Below are positions 7,621 through 15,766 of a stretch of DNA of 18,231 nt, piece after piece. Made by a program: the position numbers and the translations under genes. The notes beneath the pieces are model-generated. The model had not been told where the DNA came from. It ran no database searches and was given only the letters and a program-made list of their open reading frames with translations. Source of the DNA: Bacillota bacterium (lineage in GTDB: Bacteria > Bacillota > Clostridia > Lachnospirales > Lachnospiraceae); assembly GCA_023413555.1 (NCBI GenBank), contig JAEZPG010000020.1, positions 1-18,231 on the forward strand. Direction: 5' to 3'. Every line of letters starts with the position of its first letter. Within the stretch, counting starts at the first letter, position 1.

Positions 7621-7672
7621 GTGTCTTATAGTCGGCCTATCGTATTTCACAAACCGACACTAAGACACTTTA
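7621..7672 (+). other. Imperfect hairpin between def and fmt
   Basis: GTGTCTTA (7621-7628) pairs with TAAGACAC (7661-7668), and GTCGG (7631-7635) pairs with CCGAC (7654-7658) across a 2x2 internal loop, leaving an 18-nt apical loop. TTTAT follows. It could be a weak attenuator or a processing hairpin in the 101-nt def-fmt gap. No function is shown. Confidence 0.4.
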
Positions 7673-7712
7673 TCTGATATCAGAAAGAAATCAATCAGAA
7701 AAGAGGTTGACT

Positions 7713-8651
7713 ATGAGAGTAGTATTTATGGGAACACCGGAGTTTTCCGTGGGAACTTTAGTAAGTCTGGTAGAAGCAGGACATGAAGTGGTTGGTGTTA
7801 TCACTCAACCGGATAAGCCTAAGGGAAGAGGAAAAGTGATGCAAATCACTCCCGTTAAGGAGAAGGCAATGGAGTATCACATTCCTGTGTATCAACCCCA
7901 CAGAGTGAAGGAAGAGGCATTTATTGAGGAGCTTAAGGCGATGGAACCAGAGGTAATCGTCGTAGTAGCCTTTGGACAGATTCTTCCAAAGGCTATACTA
8001 GATATGCCAAAGTATGGTTGTATCAACGTACATGCTTCCCTTCTTCCTAAGTTAAGAGGAGCTGCTCCAATTGAATGGTCCATTATCAATGGAGAACAGG
8101 AAACTGGAATTACTACAATGTTTATGGATGTGGGATTAGATACCGGAGATATGCTGTTAAAATCAGTTACGCCTATAGAGTCTGCTGATACCGGAGCTAC
8201 TTTGCGTGATAGACTATCCATCATGGGTGCCAAACTGTTGGTGGAGACTTTAACTGAGCTTGAAAATGGTACGATTCAAAGAATAAAACAAAAAGATGAG
8301 GATTCCACTTATGCAAAAATGCTAACGAAATCCTTAGGGAAGATAGATTTTACAAAATCAGCAGAGGAGATAGAACGTCTGATTCGTGGCTTAAATCCTT
8401 GGCCTAGTGCATATACTTTGCTGGATGGGAAGACACTAAAAATATGGAGAGCAAAGGTGATTTTTGAAAATTCTACTGGAAAACCTGGAGAGATTGTAGA
8501 AGTAGGTAAGAATTCCATGGTGGTTCAGACAGGAGAAGGAAAATTGTCTTTATTAGAACTTCAATTAGAGGGAAAAAAGAGAATGGAAGTTGATGCTTTC
8601 TTACGGGGATATGAGATAACAGAGGGGACTATGTTGCAAGTTAATGAGTAA
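7713..8651 (+). CDS. fmt: Methionyl-tRNA formyltransferase
   Basis: A 312-residue enzyme that transfers a formyl group from 10-formyl-tetrahydrofolate to Met-tRNA(fMet), enabling translation initiation. The N-terminal Rossmann domain opens with VVFMGTPEFS. The catalytic set lies in NVHASLLPKLRGAAP (Asn105, His107) and in MDVGLDTGDM (Asp143), matching the Asn/His/Asp triad of the E. coli enzyme. The C-terminal ~100 residues (from about 205) form the tRNA-binding OB-like domain, including IRGLNPWPSAYT. I chose ATG 7713, with GAGG at 7703-7706, over an in-frame TTG at 7707 that overlaps the RBS. The length is normal. It is followed 25 nt later by the metallopeptidase gene, in the same apparent operon. 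Confidence 0.96.
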   Translation: MRVVFMGTPEFSVGTLVSLVEAGHEVVGVITQPDKPKGRGKVMQITPVKEKAMEYHIPVYQPHRVKEEAFIEELKAMEPEVIVVVAFGQILPKAILDMPKYGCINVHASLLPKLRGAAPIEWSIINGEQETGITTMFMDVGLDTGDMLLKSVTPIESADTGATLRDRLSIMGAKLLVETLTELENGTIQRIKQKDEDSTYAKMLTKSLGKIDFTKSAEEIERLIRGLNPWPSAYTLLDGKTLKIWRAKVIFENSTGKPGEIVEVGKNSMVVQTGEGKLSLLELQLEGKKRMEVDAFLRGYEITEGTMLQVNE

Positions 8652-8676
8652 CCTATGATGTTAAGGAGTGATAACC

Positions 8677-9396
8677 ATGTTATTTTATGGACCAATGTAT
8701 ATGTTTTATGATCCAACTTATATTCTTATTTTAATCGGTGTTGTAATCAGTTTGATTGCATCTATTAGAGTGAGGACAACATTTAATAAATACCAGCGAG
8801 TACGTAGTATGACCGGTTATACTGGTGCTAGTGCTGCGGAGACTGTACTACGAAGAGCAGGGGTCGGCAATGTGCGTATTGAACATGTAGCAGGTAATCT
8901 GACGGATCACTATGATCCACGCAGTAAGGTACTGAGGTTAAGTGATTCTGTGTATAATAGTTCCTCTATAGCAGCAATTGCAGTAGCTTGCCACGAGGCC
9001 GGTCATGCCTGTCAGGATGCCAAGCATTATGTGCCACTAAAGTTACGTTCCGCCATTTTTCCAGTGGTGAGCATTGGGACTAATGTGGCGTGGATTTTTA
9101 TATTATTAGGTTTATTTTTTACTAGTCAGACTGGTAATCTACTGCTAATGATTGGAGTAATCGCTTTTTCTACAGGCGTAGCGTTCCAACTTATTACTTT
9201 GCCGGTAGAATTTAATGCTTCTAGGAGGGCGTTGGTTATGCTTCGGGAGAACGGAATATTACGGGATGATGAGTTAAGACAGGGAAGAAAGGTGCTTAGT
9301 GCGGCGGCTCTTACTTATGTAGCAGGAGCAGCGGCTGCGATCTTACAGCTGCTTCGTATATTGATTATTGTTGGAGGAAGAAGACGTGACAACTGA
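8677..9396 (+). CDS. YugP-like membrane zinc metallopeptidase
   Basis: A 239-residue membrane protein of the zinc metallopeptidase family typified by B. subtilis YugP. It starts with a hydrophobic FYDPTYILILIG segment and a first membrane helix at about 14-31. A soluble stretch follows, with the AETVLRRAGV and DHYDPRSKVLRLS segments characteristic of the family. The zinc motif HEAGH is at 106-110, with Glu107 as the likely catalytic base. Three more hydrophobic segments follow (about 126-147, 151-175 and 210-235). ATG 8677 has AAGGAG at 8663-8668, 8 nt upstream; the in-frame GTG at 8668 overlaps that RBS. The substrate is unknown; a role in membrane-protein quality control is a guess from the fold. 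rsmB begins inside its last 11 nt, so the two are translationally coupled. Confidence 0.88.
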   Translation: MLFYGPMYMFYDPTYILILIGVVISLIASIRVRTTFNKYQRVRSMTGYTGASAAETVLRRAGVGNVRIEHVAGNLTDHYDPRSKVLRLSDSVYNSSSIAAIAVACHEAGHACQDAKHYVPLKLRSAIFPVVSIGTNVAWIFILLGLFFTSQTGNLLLMIGVIAFSTGVAFQLITLPVEFNASRRALVMLRENGILRDDELRQGRKVLSAAALTYVAGAAAAILQLLRILIIVGGRRRDN

Positions 9397-10753
9397 TCAG
9401 AAAGAGAAAGGACAGGTCAGGGAGATTGCTTTAGAGGTTCTTGTTGAAGTGTTGGAGAAAGGTGGATACAGTCATAAAGTACTAGGGGCTGCTCTATCTA
9501 AGTATCAATATATGGATAAGCAGCAAAGAGGTTTTTTAACAAGGCTTTGTGAGGGAACCATAGAAAGGGCTTTGGAGTTAGATTATATCATTGATCATTT
9601 TTCAAAAGTTCCAATAAAAAAGCAAAAGCCTGTCATTCGAAATATTCTAAGAATGTCTGTGTACCAGCTTAAATATATGGATAGTGTACCAGCTTCCGCT
9701 GCCTGTAATGAGGCAGTGAAGCTGGCTACAAAGAAAGGCTTCTATAACCTGAAGGGCTTTGTAAATGGAGTCTTGCGTAATATAAGCAGAGGCCTCCATG
9801 AATTTATTTATCCTGATAAGGACATAGAGCTGGCAATGTATCTGTCAGTACGTTATTCCATGCCATTATGGATGGTGGAGTTTTGGCTATCAAGCTATTC
9901 TAAAGAGATAGTGGAGAGTATGCTTGAGGCTTTTTGTAGTACTAAGGATACCTCAATACGTGTCAATCTTAATAAGATTACAAAAGACAGCCTTAAGAAT
10001 ATATTAGAGCAACAAGGCATAAATGTGAATAAAGGGGCATATCTTCCCTATGCACTTAGAATATCGAATTATAACTATTTATCTTCCTTAGAGGAATTTA
10101 AAAAAGGATATTTTCAAGTTCAGGATGAAAGTTCTATGTTAGTTGGCGAAGTTACTGGAGTTCAACCCGGAGACCTTGTTGTAGATGTGTGTGCTGCTCC
10201 AGGTGGAAAAAGTCTTCATGTGGCTGAACTTTTAAATGCTACAGGAAAGGTGATTTCCAGGGACCTTACCCCAGATAAGACTGCATTAATAGAAGAGAAC
10301 AATACCCGTCTTGGTTTTTCTAATATGCAGATTGAAGTCTATGATGCTCTATCCTTTGATCCTACTTTGGAAGGAAAAGCAGATGTAGTAATTGCTGATC
10401 TTCCTTGTTCCGGTCTTGGCGTTATTGGGAAAAAGCCAGATATTAAGTATCGTGTAACGATAAAAGATCTAACTTCTCTTCAACAGTTACAGCAGGACAT
10501 TCTTAAAGTGGTTACACGTTATGTAAAACCGGGCGGTATATTGATTTATAGCACTTGTACCATAAGTCCCCTGGAGAATGAAGAAAACCTTAGTTGGTTA
10601 GAGAGTCAGGGTGAGTTCTCCTTGGAGAGTATAGATCCATATATACCGGAACAATTACAGGATGCTACTACAAAGAAGGGATATCTCCAAATGATTCCGG
10701 GTGTCCATGAGACGGATGGATTTTTTGTAGCCCGGTTGAAAAAGAACTTTTAG
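9386..10753 (+). CDS. rsmB: 16S rRNA (cytosine-967 C5)-methyltransferase RsmB
   Basis: A 455-residue SAM-dependent enzyme. The N-terminal ~135 residues form the NusB-like RNA-binding domain (QRGFLTRLCEGT at 47-58, PASAACNEAV at 102-111). The C-terminal half is the RsmB/NOP2/Sun methyltransferase domain: SAM motif DVCAAPGGKS at 267-276, motif IV DLPCSGLG at 338-345 (Cys341, needed for product release) and motif VI STCTISPLENE at 389-399 (Cys391, the nucleophile). It methylates C967 in the decoding region of 16S rRNA. The likely start is GTG 9386, because GGAGG at 9373-9377 lies 8 nt upstream; a TTG at 9368 would include the RBS. It overlaps the metallopeptidase gene by 11 nt. The B. subtilis counterpart (yloM) has the same neighbours. 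Confidence 0.94.
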   Translation: MTTDQKEKGQVREIALEVLVEVLEKGGYSHKVLGAALSKYQYMDKQQRGFLTRLCEGTIERALELDYIIDHFSKVPIKKQKPVIRNILRMSVYQLKYMDSVPASAACNEAVKLATKKGFYNLKGFVNGVLRNISRGLHEFIYPDKDIELAMYLSVRYSMPLWMVEFWLSSYSKEIVESMLEAFCSTKDTSIRVNLNKITKDSLKNILEQQGINVNKGAYLPYALRISNYNYLSSLEEFKKGYFQVQDESSMLVGEVTGVQPGDLVVDVCAAPGGKSLHVAELLNATGKVISRDLTPDKTALIEENNTRLGFSNMQIEVYDALSFDPTLEGKADVVIADLPCSGLGVIGKKPDIKYRVTIKDLTSLQQLQQDILKVVTRYVKPGGILIYSTCTISPLENEENLSWLESQGEFSLESIDPYIPEQLQDATTKKGYLQMIPGVHETDGFFVARLKKNF

Positions 10754-10782
10754 ATGTGAAATAGAAAGTATAGGTAGATAGA

Positions 10783-11850
10783 ATGGTAATAATAAATGGG
10801 TCGTCAGACCTAAAAGAAAAAATAGATATTCGGTCACTTACCTTAGAGGAACTAAGTATTCAGTTAATTAATCTTGGAGAAAAGGCTTTTCGTGTAAAAC
10901 AGATCTATCAATGGCTGCATGTGAAACTGATCGATGATTTTGATGAGATGACGAATCTATCCAAGGAGTTAAGAGAAAAATTGAAAGACCTTTATGTCAT
11001 ACGAAAGGTAAAGGCTGTTGACCAAAGAATTAGCACTAATGGGGAGACTACTAAGTTCTTATTTGAGCTATATGACAATCGTGTGATTGAAAGTGTTCTT
11101 ATGAAGTATAAACATGGTAATTCTGTATGTATTTCCTCTCAGGTAGGATGCCGTATGGGCTGTCGATTCTGTGCATCTACATTAGGTGGGCTGGAGCGTA
11201 ACCTTTCTGCTTCTGAGATGTTAAGTCAGATTTATCAGATACAGAAGTTATCTGGTGAACGAGTGTCTAACGTGGTAGTAATGGGAACAGGTGAACCGAT
11301 GGACAACTTTGATAATCTGGTTCGTTTCATTGAACTACTGACCAATGAGGAAGGACTTCATATTAGTCAGCGTAACATAACAGTATCCACTTGTGGGATT
11401 GTAGAGAGAATTAGGGAGCTGGCAGACCATAAGTTGCAGATTACTTTGGCAATATCATTACATGCGCCTAACGATGAGACTAGAAAAGAATTAATGCCTG
11501 TGGCCAATAAATATAGAATTGACGATATCTTATCTAGCTGTGAATATTATTTTTCTAAAACGGGTCGACGCATTACTTTTGAGTATAGTTTGGTCAAAGG
11601 TGTAAATGACACGAAAAAGCATGCTATGGAATTAGTTCACCTATTGAAGGGCCTGAATTGCCATGTAAATCTCATTCCTGTAAACCCAATAAAGGAGAGA
11701 GATTATACCCATTCTGATACGTTATTTATTCTTAATTTCAAAAATATACTTGAAAAAAATCGCATAAATGTTACTATTAGAAGAGAAATGGGTTCGGATA
11801 TTGATGCTGCTTGCGGACAATTGAGAAAAAGCTATATAGATAAACAGTAA
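10783..11850 (+). CDS. rlmN: Dual-specificity 23S rRNA/tRNA adenine-C2 methyltransferase RlmN
   Basis: A 355-residue radical SAM enzyme that methylates A2503 of 23S rRNA and A37 of some tRNAs. The 4Fe-4S motif CRMGCRFC gives Cys123, Cys127 and Cys130, and the SAM-binding GTGEP is at 168-172. The two further cysteines needed for the ping-pong methylation are present: Cys344 in DAACGQLR (methyl carrier, like E. coli Cys355) and Cys116 in VCISSQVG (like E. coli Cys118). The N-terminal FRVKQIYQWLH segment is the family's helical accessory domain. Cfr, the A2503-C8 resistance homologue, is the main alternative; the length, the TNLSKELR-type N terminus and the housekeeping context favour RlmN. The RBS upstream of ATG 10783 is weak (TAGGTAG), perhaps keeping expression low. 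Confidence 0.95.
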   Translation: MVIINGSSDLKEKIDIRSLTLEELSIQLINLGEKAFRVKQIYQWLHVKLIDDFDEMTNLSKELREKLKDLYVIRKVKAVDQRISTNGETTKFLFELYDNRVIESVLMKYKHGNSVCISSQVGCRMGCRFCASTLGGLERNLSASEMLSQIYQIQKLSGERVSNVVVMGTGEPMDNFDNLVRFIELLTNEEGLHISQRNITVSTCGIVERIRELADHKLQITLAISLHAPNDETRKELMPVANKYRIDDILSSCEYYFSKTGRRITFEYSLVKGVNDTKKHAMELVHLLKGLNCHVNLIPVNPIKERDYTHSDTLFILNFKNILEKNRINVTIRREMGSDIDAACGQLRKSYIDKQ

Positions 11851-11872
11851 ATCATAAAGAAAGGAGAGGGCT

Positions 11873-12598
11873 ATGAAATCATTTTCTGTCACTGATATTG
11901 GACGAGAAAGAACAGTAAACCAAGACTATGTGTTTTGTTGTGAACATGAAATTGGCAGATTGCCTAACCTCTTTATCGTTGCTGATGGCATGGGGGGACA
12001 CAATGCCGGTGACTATGCTTCTAAGCACTCTGTAGAGGCAGTTATCGATTATATAAAGAATTGTGACGAAAGCACCTGTATTAGCATTTTAAATCAAGCA
12101 ATCCAGCATGCCAATAAACTTATAAGAAAAAAAGCTGAGGAAGATAGTTCTCTAGAAGGAATGGGTACTACATTTGTCGCGGCTACAGTTTATGATTACC
12201 GATTGATTGTTGCCAATATTGGGGATTCTAGGTTGTACGTAATTAGTGATACAATCAAACAAATCACTAGAGATCATTCCCTAGTTGAAATGATGGTTGA
12301 AAATGGAGAGATTAATCCAGAAGAAGCCAGGGTTCATCCAAATAAAAATATTGTGACAAGGGCTATTGGGGGAATAGACAATAATGCACTTGTTGATTTT
12401 TTTGAGATAGATCTTCATAAAGGGGAGATAGTATTATTATGCTCCGATGGTTTATCTAATATGTTAGAAGATAAAAATATATTTCAAACAGTAAAGCAAT
12501 ATGAAGCGAACCTCGAAGTTGCTGGTAGAGCATTGGTGGATAAAGCCAATGAACAGGGTGGTAAGGACAATATTGCGATAATTCTTATGAGTGTATAA
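11873..12598 (+). CDS. prpC: PP2C-family Ser/Thr phosphatase (PrpC/Stp)
   Basis: A 241-residue PPM-family phosphatase with all the metal-coordinating motifs: RTVNQD (Asp18), VADGMGGHNAG (Asp38 and Gly39), GMGTT (97-101), NIGDSR (115-120), RDHS (133-136), SDGLSNM (Asp192) and GGKDN (Asp232). The length matches B. subtilis PrpC and other bacterial Stp proteins, which consist of the catalytic domain alone. No membrane segment is visible, so it is cytosolic. It should dephosphorylate substrates of the PASTA kinase encoded 16 nt downstream, and the kinase itself. AAGGAG at 11861-11866 precedes ATG 11873, a strong initiation site. The phosphatase-kinase order and close spacing are the usual Firmicute arrangement. 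Confidence 0.95.
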   Translation: MKSFSVTDIGRERTVNQDYVFCCEHEIGRLPNLFIVADGMGGHNAGDYASKHSVEAVIDYIKNCDESTCISILNQAIQHANKLIRKKAEEDSSLEGMGTTFVAATVYDYRLIVANIGDSRLYVISDTIKQITRDHSLVEMMVENGEINPEEARVHPNKNIVTRAIGGIDNNALVDFFEIDLHKGEIVLLCSDGLSNMLEDKNIFQTVKQYEANLEVAGRALVDKANEQGGKDNIAIILMSV

Positions 12599-12614
12599 AG
12601 GAGCGTAGGAAGTT

Positions 12615-14729
12615 ATGATAAAACCAGGTATGTACATCAACGATAGATACGAAATTATCGAAAAAGTAGGTTCAGGGGGAATGGCGGATGTATACAAAGC
12701 TCGCTGTCATAGATTGAATCGATTCGTAGCTATCAAAGTATTAAAAGCTGAATATAGTAGTGATTCTTCATTTGTTTTAAAATTCCGTGCAGAGGCGCAG
12801 TCTGCTGCTGGATTATCTCATCCTAATATAGTCAATGTGTATGACGTTGGGGATGATGATGGTTTGCATTATATTGTTATGGAATTAGTAGAGGGTATTA
12901 CCTTAAAGAGTTTTATTGAACGTAAAGGCAGATTAGAAGTTAAGGAAGCAGTGGGTATTGCTATTCAGATTGCCCAGGGATTAGAAGCGGCTCATGATAA
13001 TCATATTATTCACAGAGATATAAAACCTCAGAACATCATTATTTCCAGAGAAGGAAAAGTTAAGGTGACTGATTTTGGAATAGCAAAAGCGGCTACTTCC
13101 AATACCATTAACTCCAATGCAATGGGATCTGTACATTATATCAGTCCAGAACAAGCAAGAGGAGGATATAGTGATGAGAAGAGTGACATCTATTCTTTAG
13201 GTGTTACGTTATATGAGATGTTAAGCGGAACAGTTCCTTTTGCTGGTGAGAATACAGTGTCTGTTGCACTTCTTCACATTCAGGGAGAGGCTACACCTCT
13301 TCGTCAGTTGAATCCTCAGGTGCCATATAGCCTAGAGCAGATTGTGGCCAAATGTATGGAGAAGAAACCAGAACGTAGGTATATGTCTGCTTCCGATTTA
13401 ATTGCTGACTTAAAAAGATCCATTGTAGAACCAAATGGTAACTTCGTTAAACTGGTGGCTCCAATTGTGGATAATTCACCTACGATTAATATCTCAGAGA
13501 GAGAAGTTAATGAGATAAAGAGAGCAACGGAAACAACCGCTCCTGATTTTGATGTAAGAAGAAATGGCAAAAATAAGAGTGATATAGGTTTTGATGATTT
13601 GCCATTAGATGATGATGAGGATGAGGATGAAATCAATCCAAAACTTGACAAAATAATCTTCGTTGGTGGAATTGGTTTAGCTGTTGTACTTGCAATTATT
13701 TTGTTAGTTTTTGTAGGTAACATATTAAACTTATGGGGTGGCTCAGGCGGTAATATAAGTAATTCTCCGACTCCAACTCCAACGTTCAGCGCAAGTCCTT
13801 CTCCATCTGTATCTCCAACGGCGACTCCGGTTGCAGAGATTTCATTACCAGATATCGTTGGAAAAACATTGGAAGATGCAAAGAAGTTATTAACGGAAGC
13901 GAATATTAAGTATCAATATGAAGAAGAAGTTAGTGATGAAGAATTAGATAAAGTGTTACGTGTCGTAGATGCAGAGGGCAAGGAATTAGCTGTAGGTGCA
14001 ATGCTTAACCCAGAGGATACGGTAAAGATATTCTATAGTGGTGGTCCTGAATCTATAAAGGTACCGGATGTTAGTAATTATACCTATGAACGAGCTAAGA
14101 CCAAGCTTGAATCAGAAGGTTTTAGCGTAAGTGTAGATTATGAAACCAGTGAGACTGTCGAGGCTGATGCAATTACAAGAACAGAACCAGCAGCAGATAC
14201 TGAGGTACCTAAGGGAAGTAAGATTATTATCTGGAGAAGTTCAGGTAAGCCTAAGGTAGTAGTTCCTACAGTTGTTAATAAGTCTGCATCTAAAGCAAAA
14301 AATGCAATTGAAAAGGTTGGTTTAGTGTATAAAGAAGGCGATGCTGAGTATAGTAATGATATAAAGAAGGGCTATGTTGTGAGTCAGTCTCCATCAGAGA
14401 ATTCTTCTGTAGAGAAGGGTACTACTATTACAGTAATTCTTAGTATGGGTCCAGAACCAGTGGAAGAGCCAGAATATATCTCAAAAGACTTTGTGTTTAG
14501 AGCAGAAGATTTGGGAATTCAAGCAAACCAAACCTATCGATTGAAGGCTGTTGTATTACAGGATGGAAAAGAAATTGTTGTAACCGACTCCGATTTAACT
14601 ATTAATGATTTTCCTAAACAATGTAGTGCTGTTACTTCAAAGTCTGGTAGTAAAGGTGTATTAAAGATTTATTTGAATGGTGCTCAGGTTCCTGGTACGA
14701 AAGATGTTACGTTTTCGTTGAAAGAATAA
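12615..14729 (+). CDS. prkC: PASTA-domain Ser/Thr protein kinase (PrkC/Stk1 type)
   Basis: A 704-residue membrane kinase. The cytoplasmic kinase domain spans about 12-270: glycine loop VGSGGMADVYKA (18-29), Lys41, catalytic HRDIKPQN (133-140, Asp135), DFG at 153-155 and SPEQARGG (178-185). A linker with a dense acidic run (331-339) follows, then one transmembrane helix at about 347-370. A Ser/Thr/Pro-rich extracellular linker occupies 383-405. Three PASTA repeats follow, at about 409-476, 481-541 and 548-611; the first lacks the usual SQxP-type segment and looks divergent. A beta-rich, non-PASTA tail covers about 620-704. PASTA repeats sense muropeptides or lipid II, so the kinase links cell-wall state to growth, sporulation and translation. 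In B. subtilis PrkC phosphorylates CpgA (RsgA), encoded directly downstream here. Confidence 0.96.
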   Translation: MIKPGMYINDRYEIIEKVGSGGMADVYKARCHRLNRFVAIKVLKAEYSSDSSFVLKFRAEAQSAAGLSHPNIVNVYDVGDDDGLHYIVMELVEGITLKSFIERKGRLEVKEAVGIAIQIAQGLEAAHDNHIIHRDIKPQNIIISREGKVKVTDFGIAKAATSNTINSNAMGSVHYISPEQARGGYSDEKSDIYSLGVTLYEMLSGTVPFAGENTVSVALLHIQGEATPLRQLNPQVPYSLEQIVAKCMEKKPERRYMSASDLIADLKRSIVEPNGNFVKLVAPIVDNSPTINISEREVNEIKRATETTAPDFDVRRNGKNKSDIGFDDLPLDDDEDEDEINPKLDKIIFVGGIGLAVVLAIILLVFVGNILNLWGGSGGNISNSPTPTPTFSASPSPSVSPTATPVAEISLPDIVGKTLEDAKKLLTEANIKYQYEEEVSDEELDKVLRVVDAEGKELAVGAMLNPEDTVKIFYSGGPESIKVPDVSNYTYERAKTKLESEGFSVSVDYETSETVEADAITRTEPAADTEVPKGSKIIIWRSSGKPKVVVPTVVNKSASKAKNAIEKVGLVYKEGDAEYSNDIKKGYVVSQSPSENSSVEKGTTITVILSMGPEPVEEPEYISKDFVFRAEDLGIQANQTYRLKAVVLQDGKEIVVTDSDLTINDFPKQCSAVTSKSGSKGVLKIYLNGAQVPGTKDVTFSLKE

Positions 14730-14739
14730 GGAAGAATGT

Positions 14740-15621
14740 ATGCGTGGAAAAATAATAAAAGGAATTGGTGGCTTTTACTACATTCATATACCCAAACACG
14801 GGGTATATGAATGTAGGGCGAAAGGGTACTTTCGAAACCAAAGAGTAAAGCCATTAGTCGGTGACAATGTAGATATTGCAATTTTAGATAAAGAGAAAAT
14901 GACCGGTAACGTAAGTGCTATTCTACCAAGGACTAATGAGTTGATACGTCCGGCTGTTGCCAACGTAGACCAGGCCTTAGTTATTTTTGCTGCTGCAAAG
15001 CCAGCACCAAACCTTAATCTTTTGGATCGCTTTCTAATTATGATGAGGCGCCAGCATATTAATACAATTGTTTGTTTTAATAAGATGGACGTTGTGAATC
15101 CTCAGGAAATAGAGTTATTGCAGAGTACGTATGACAAGTGTGGGTACCAAGTGGTATTTACCAGTGCCAAGTTGGAAGAAGGAATTCAGGAGCTAAGGGC
15201 TTTAATTGATGGAAAGACTACAGTGTTAGCTGGACCATCGGGAGTAGGTAAGTCTTCTATTATCAACCTTCTTTATCCTGAAGCTAATATGGAAACTGGT
15301 AGTATCAGTGCAAAAATTGAGCGAGGTAAACATACTACAAGACATTCCGAATTATTCTGTGTAGGTCGGGATACGTACTTGTTTGATACTCCTGGTTTTA
15401 GCTCTCTATATCTAGAAGATATAGAAAAAGAAGAACTTTGTGAGTATTTTGCTGAGTTTAAAGAATATGAACCTTACTGCAAGTTCCAAGGTTGTGTGCA
15501 TATTAATGAGCCGATTTGTGGGGTTAAGGATGCTTTGGAAGAAGGAAAAATAAGCAAGGTTCGATATGAAAACTATATTGTGTTATATAATGAATTAAAG
15601 GATAAAAAGAAATACAAGTAA
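14740..15621 (+). CDS. rsgA: Small ribosomal subunit biogenesis GTPase RsgA
   Basis: A 293-residue circularly permuted GTPase that checks late 30S maturation. The N-terminal OB fold (about 1-65) is followed by the GTPase motifs in permuted order: G4 NKMD (114-117), G5 TSAK (141-144), G1 GPSGVGKSS (165-173) and G3 DTPGF (216-220). The C-terminal zinc site is complete: Cys247, Cys252, His254 and Cys260. ATG 14740 has AAGGAAG just upstream and lies 10 nt after the prkC stop, so the two are probably translated together. The stop TAA is followed directly by TAG, and both fall in the arm of a terminator hairpin. The early coding region (residues 13-26) contains a 16-bp perfect inverted repeat, described separately. 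Confidence 0.96.
   Translation: MRGKIIKGIGGFYYIHIPKHGVYECRAKGYFRNQRVKPLVGDNVDIAILDKEKMTGNVSAILPRTNELIRPAVANVDQALVIFAAAKPAPNLNLLDRFLIMMRRQHINTIVCFNKMDVVNPQEIELLQSTYDKCGYQVVFTSAKLEEGIQELRALIDGKTTVLAGPSGVGKSSIINLLYPEANMETGSISAKIERGKHTTRHSELFCVGRDTYLFDTPGFSSLYLEDIEKEELCEYFAEFKEYEPYCKFQGCVHINEPICGVKDALEEGKISKVRYENYIVLYNELKDKKKYK
14778..14816 (+). repeat. 16-bp perfect inverted repeat inside the rsgA coding start
   Basis: Bases 14778-14793 (CTACATTCATATACCC) pair perfectly with 14801-14816 around a 7-nt loop (AAACACG). The hairpin starts 38 nt downstream of the rsgA A(TG) and covers codons 13-26, while the reading frame stays intact. No T tract follows, so it is not an intrinsic terminator. Confidence 0.85.
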
Positions 15622-15644
15622 TAGGTTACTATTACTTGTATTTT
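15609..15644 (+). terminator. Intrinsic terminator overlapping the rsgA stop codon
   Basis: A 14-bp perfect stem pairs 15610-15623 with 15630-15643. It can extend by a G-C pair at the apex, leaving a GTTA tetraloop, and by a G-U pair at the base. The left arm contains the last rsgA codons and stop; the right arm ends in TTTT. It probably ends the def-rsgA transcript and separates it from rpe. Confidence 0.75.
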
Positions 15645-15673
15645 GCACTACTAGCAATCCAAGCACATAGAGA

Positions 15674-15703
15674 TTGTTACTAGACAAGAAGATATCAGAT
15701 AAG
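15674..15703 (+). promoter_or_regulatory. Weak candidate promoter for rpe-pilZ-thiN
   Basis: TTGTTA (15674-15679) and GATAAG (15698-15703) match the sigma-A boxes at four of six positions each, with an 18-nt spacer. The location, just after a terminator and 63 nt before the rpe start, is reasonable. The match is poor and other AT-rich hexamers nearby (15712-15724) could serve instead. Confidence 0.25.
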
Positions 15704-15766
15704 TACATCTGTATACTGTATGATAATTTCTTGCAAATGAATAAATCTATGGAGGAACATACAAAC

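Noticed and set aside
7892..8233. 113-codon open frame on the minus strand opposite fmt
   Set aside because: It is fully covered by the conserved catalytic half of fmt, with no recognisable protein features.
13316..13723. 135-codon open frame on the minus strand opposite prkC
   Set aside because: Its Ser and Ile runs mirror the acidic Asp/Glu repeat of prkC and the membrane helix; there is no RBS or family resemblance, and the sense gene is certain.
15674..15766. In-frame 31-residue N-terminal extension of rpe from a TTG
   Set aside because: The extension has no resemblance to Rpe, which normally starts at the KLAPSILAADF segment; the GGAGG site supports ATG 15767.
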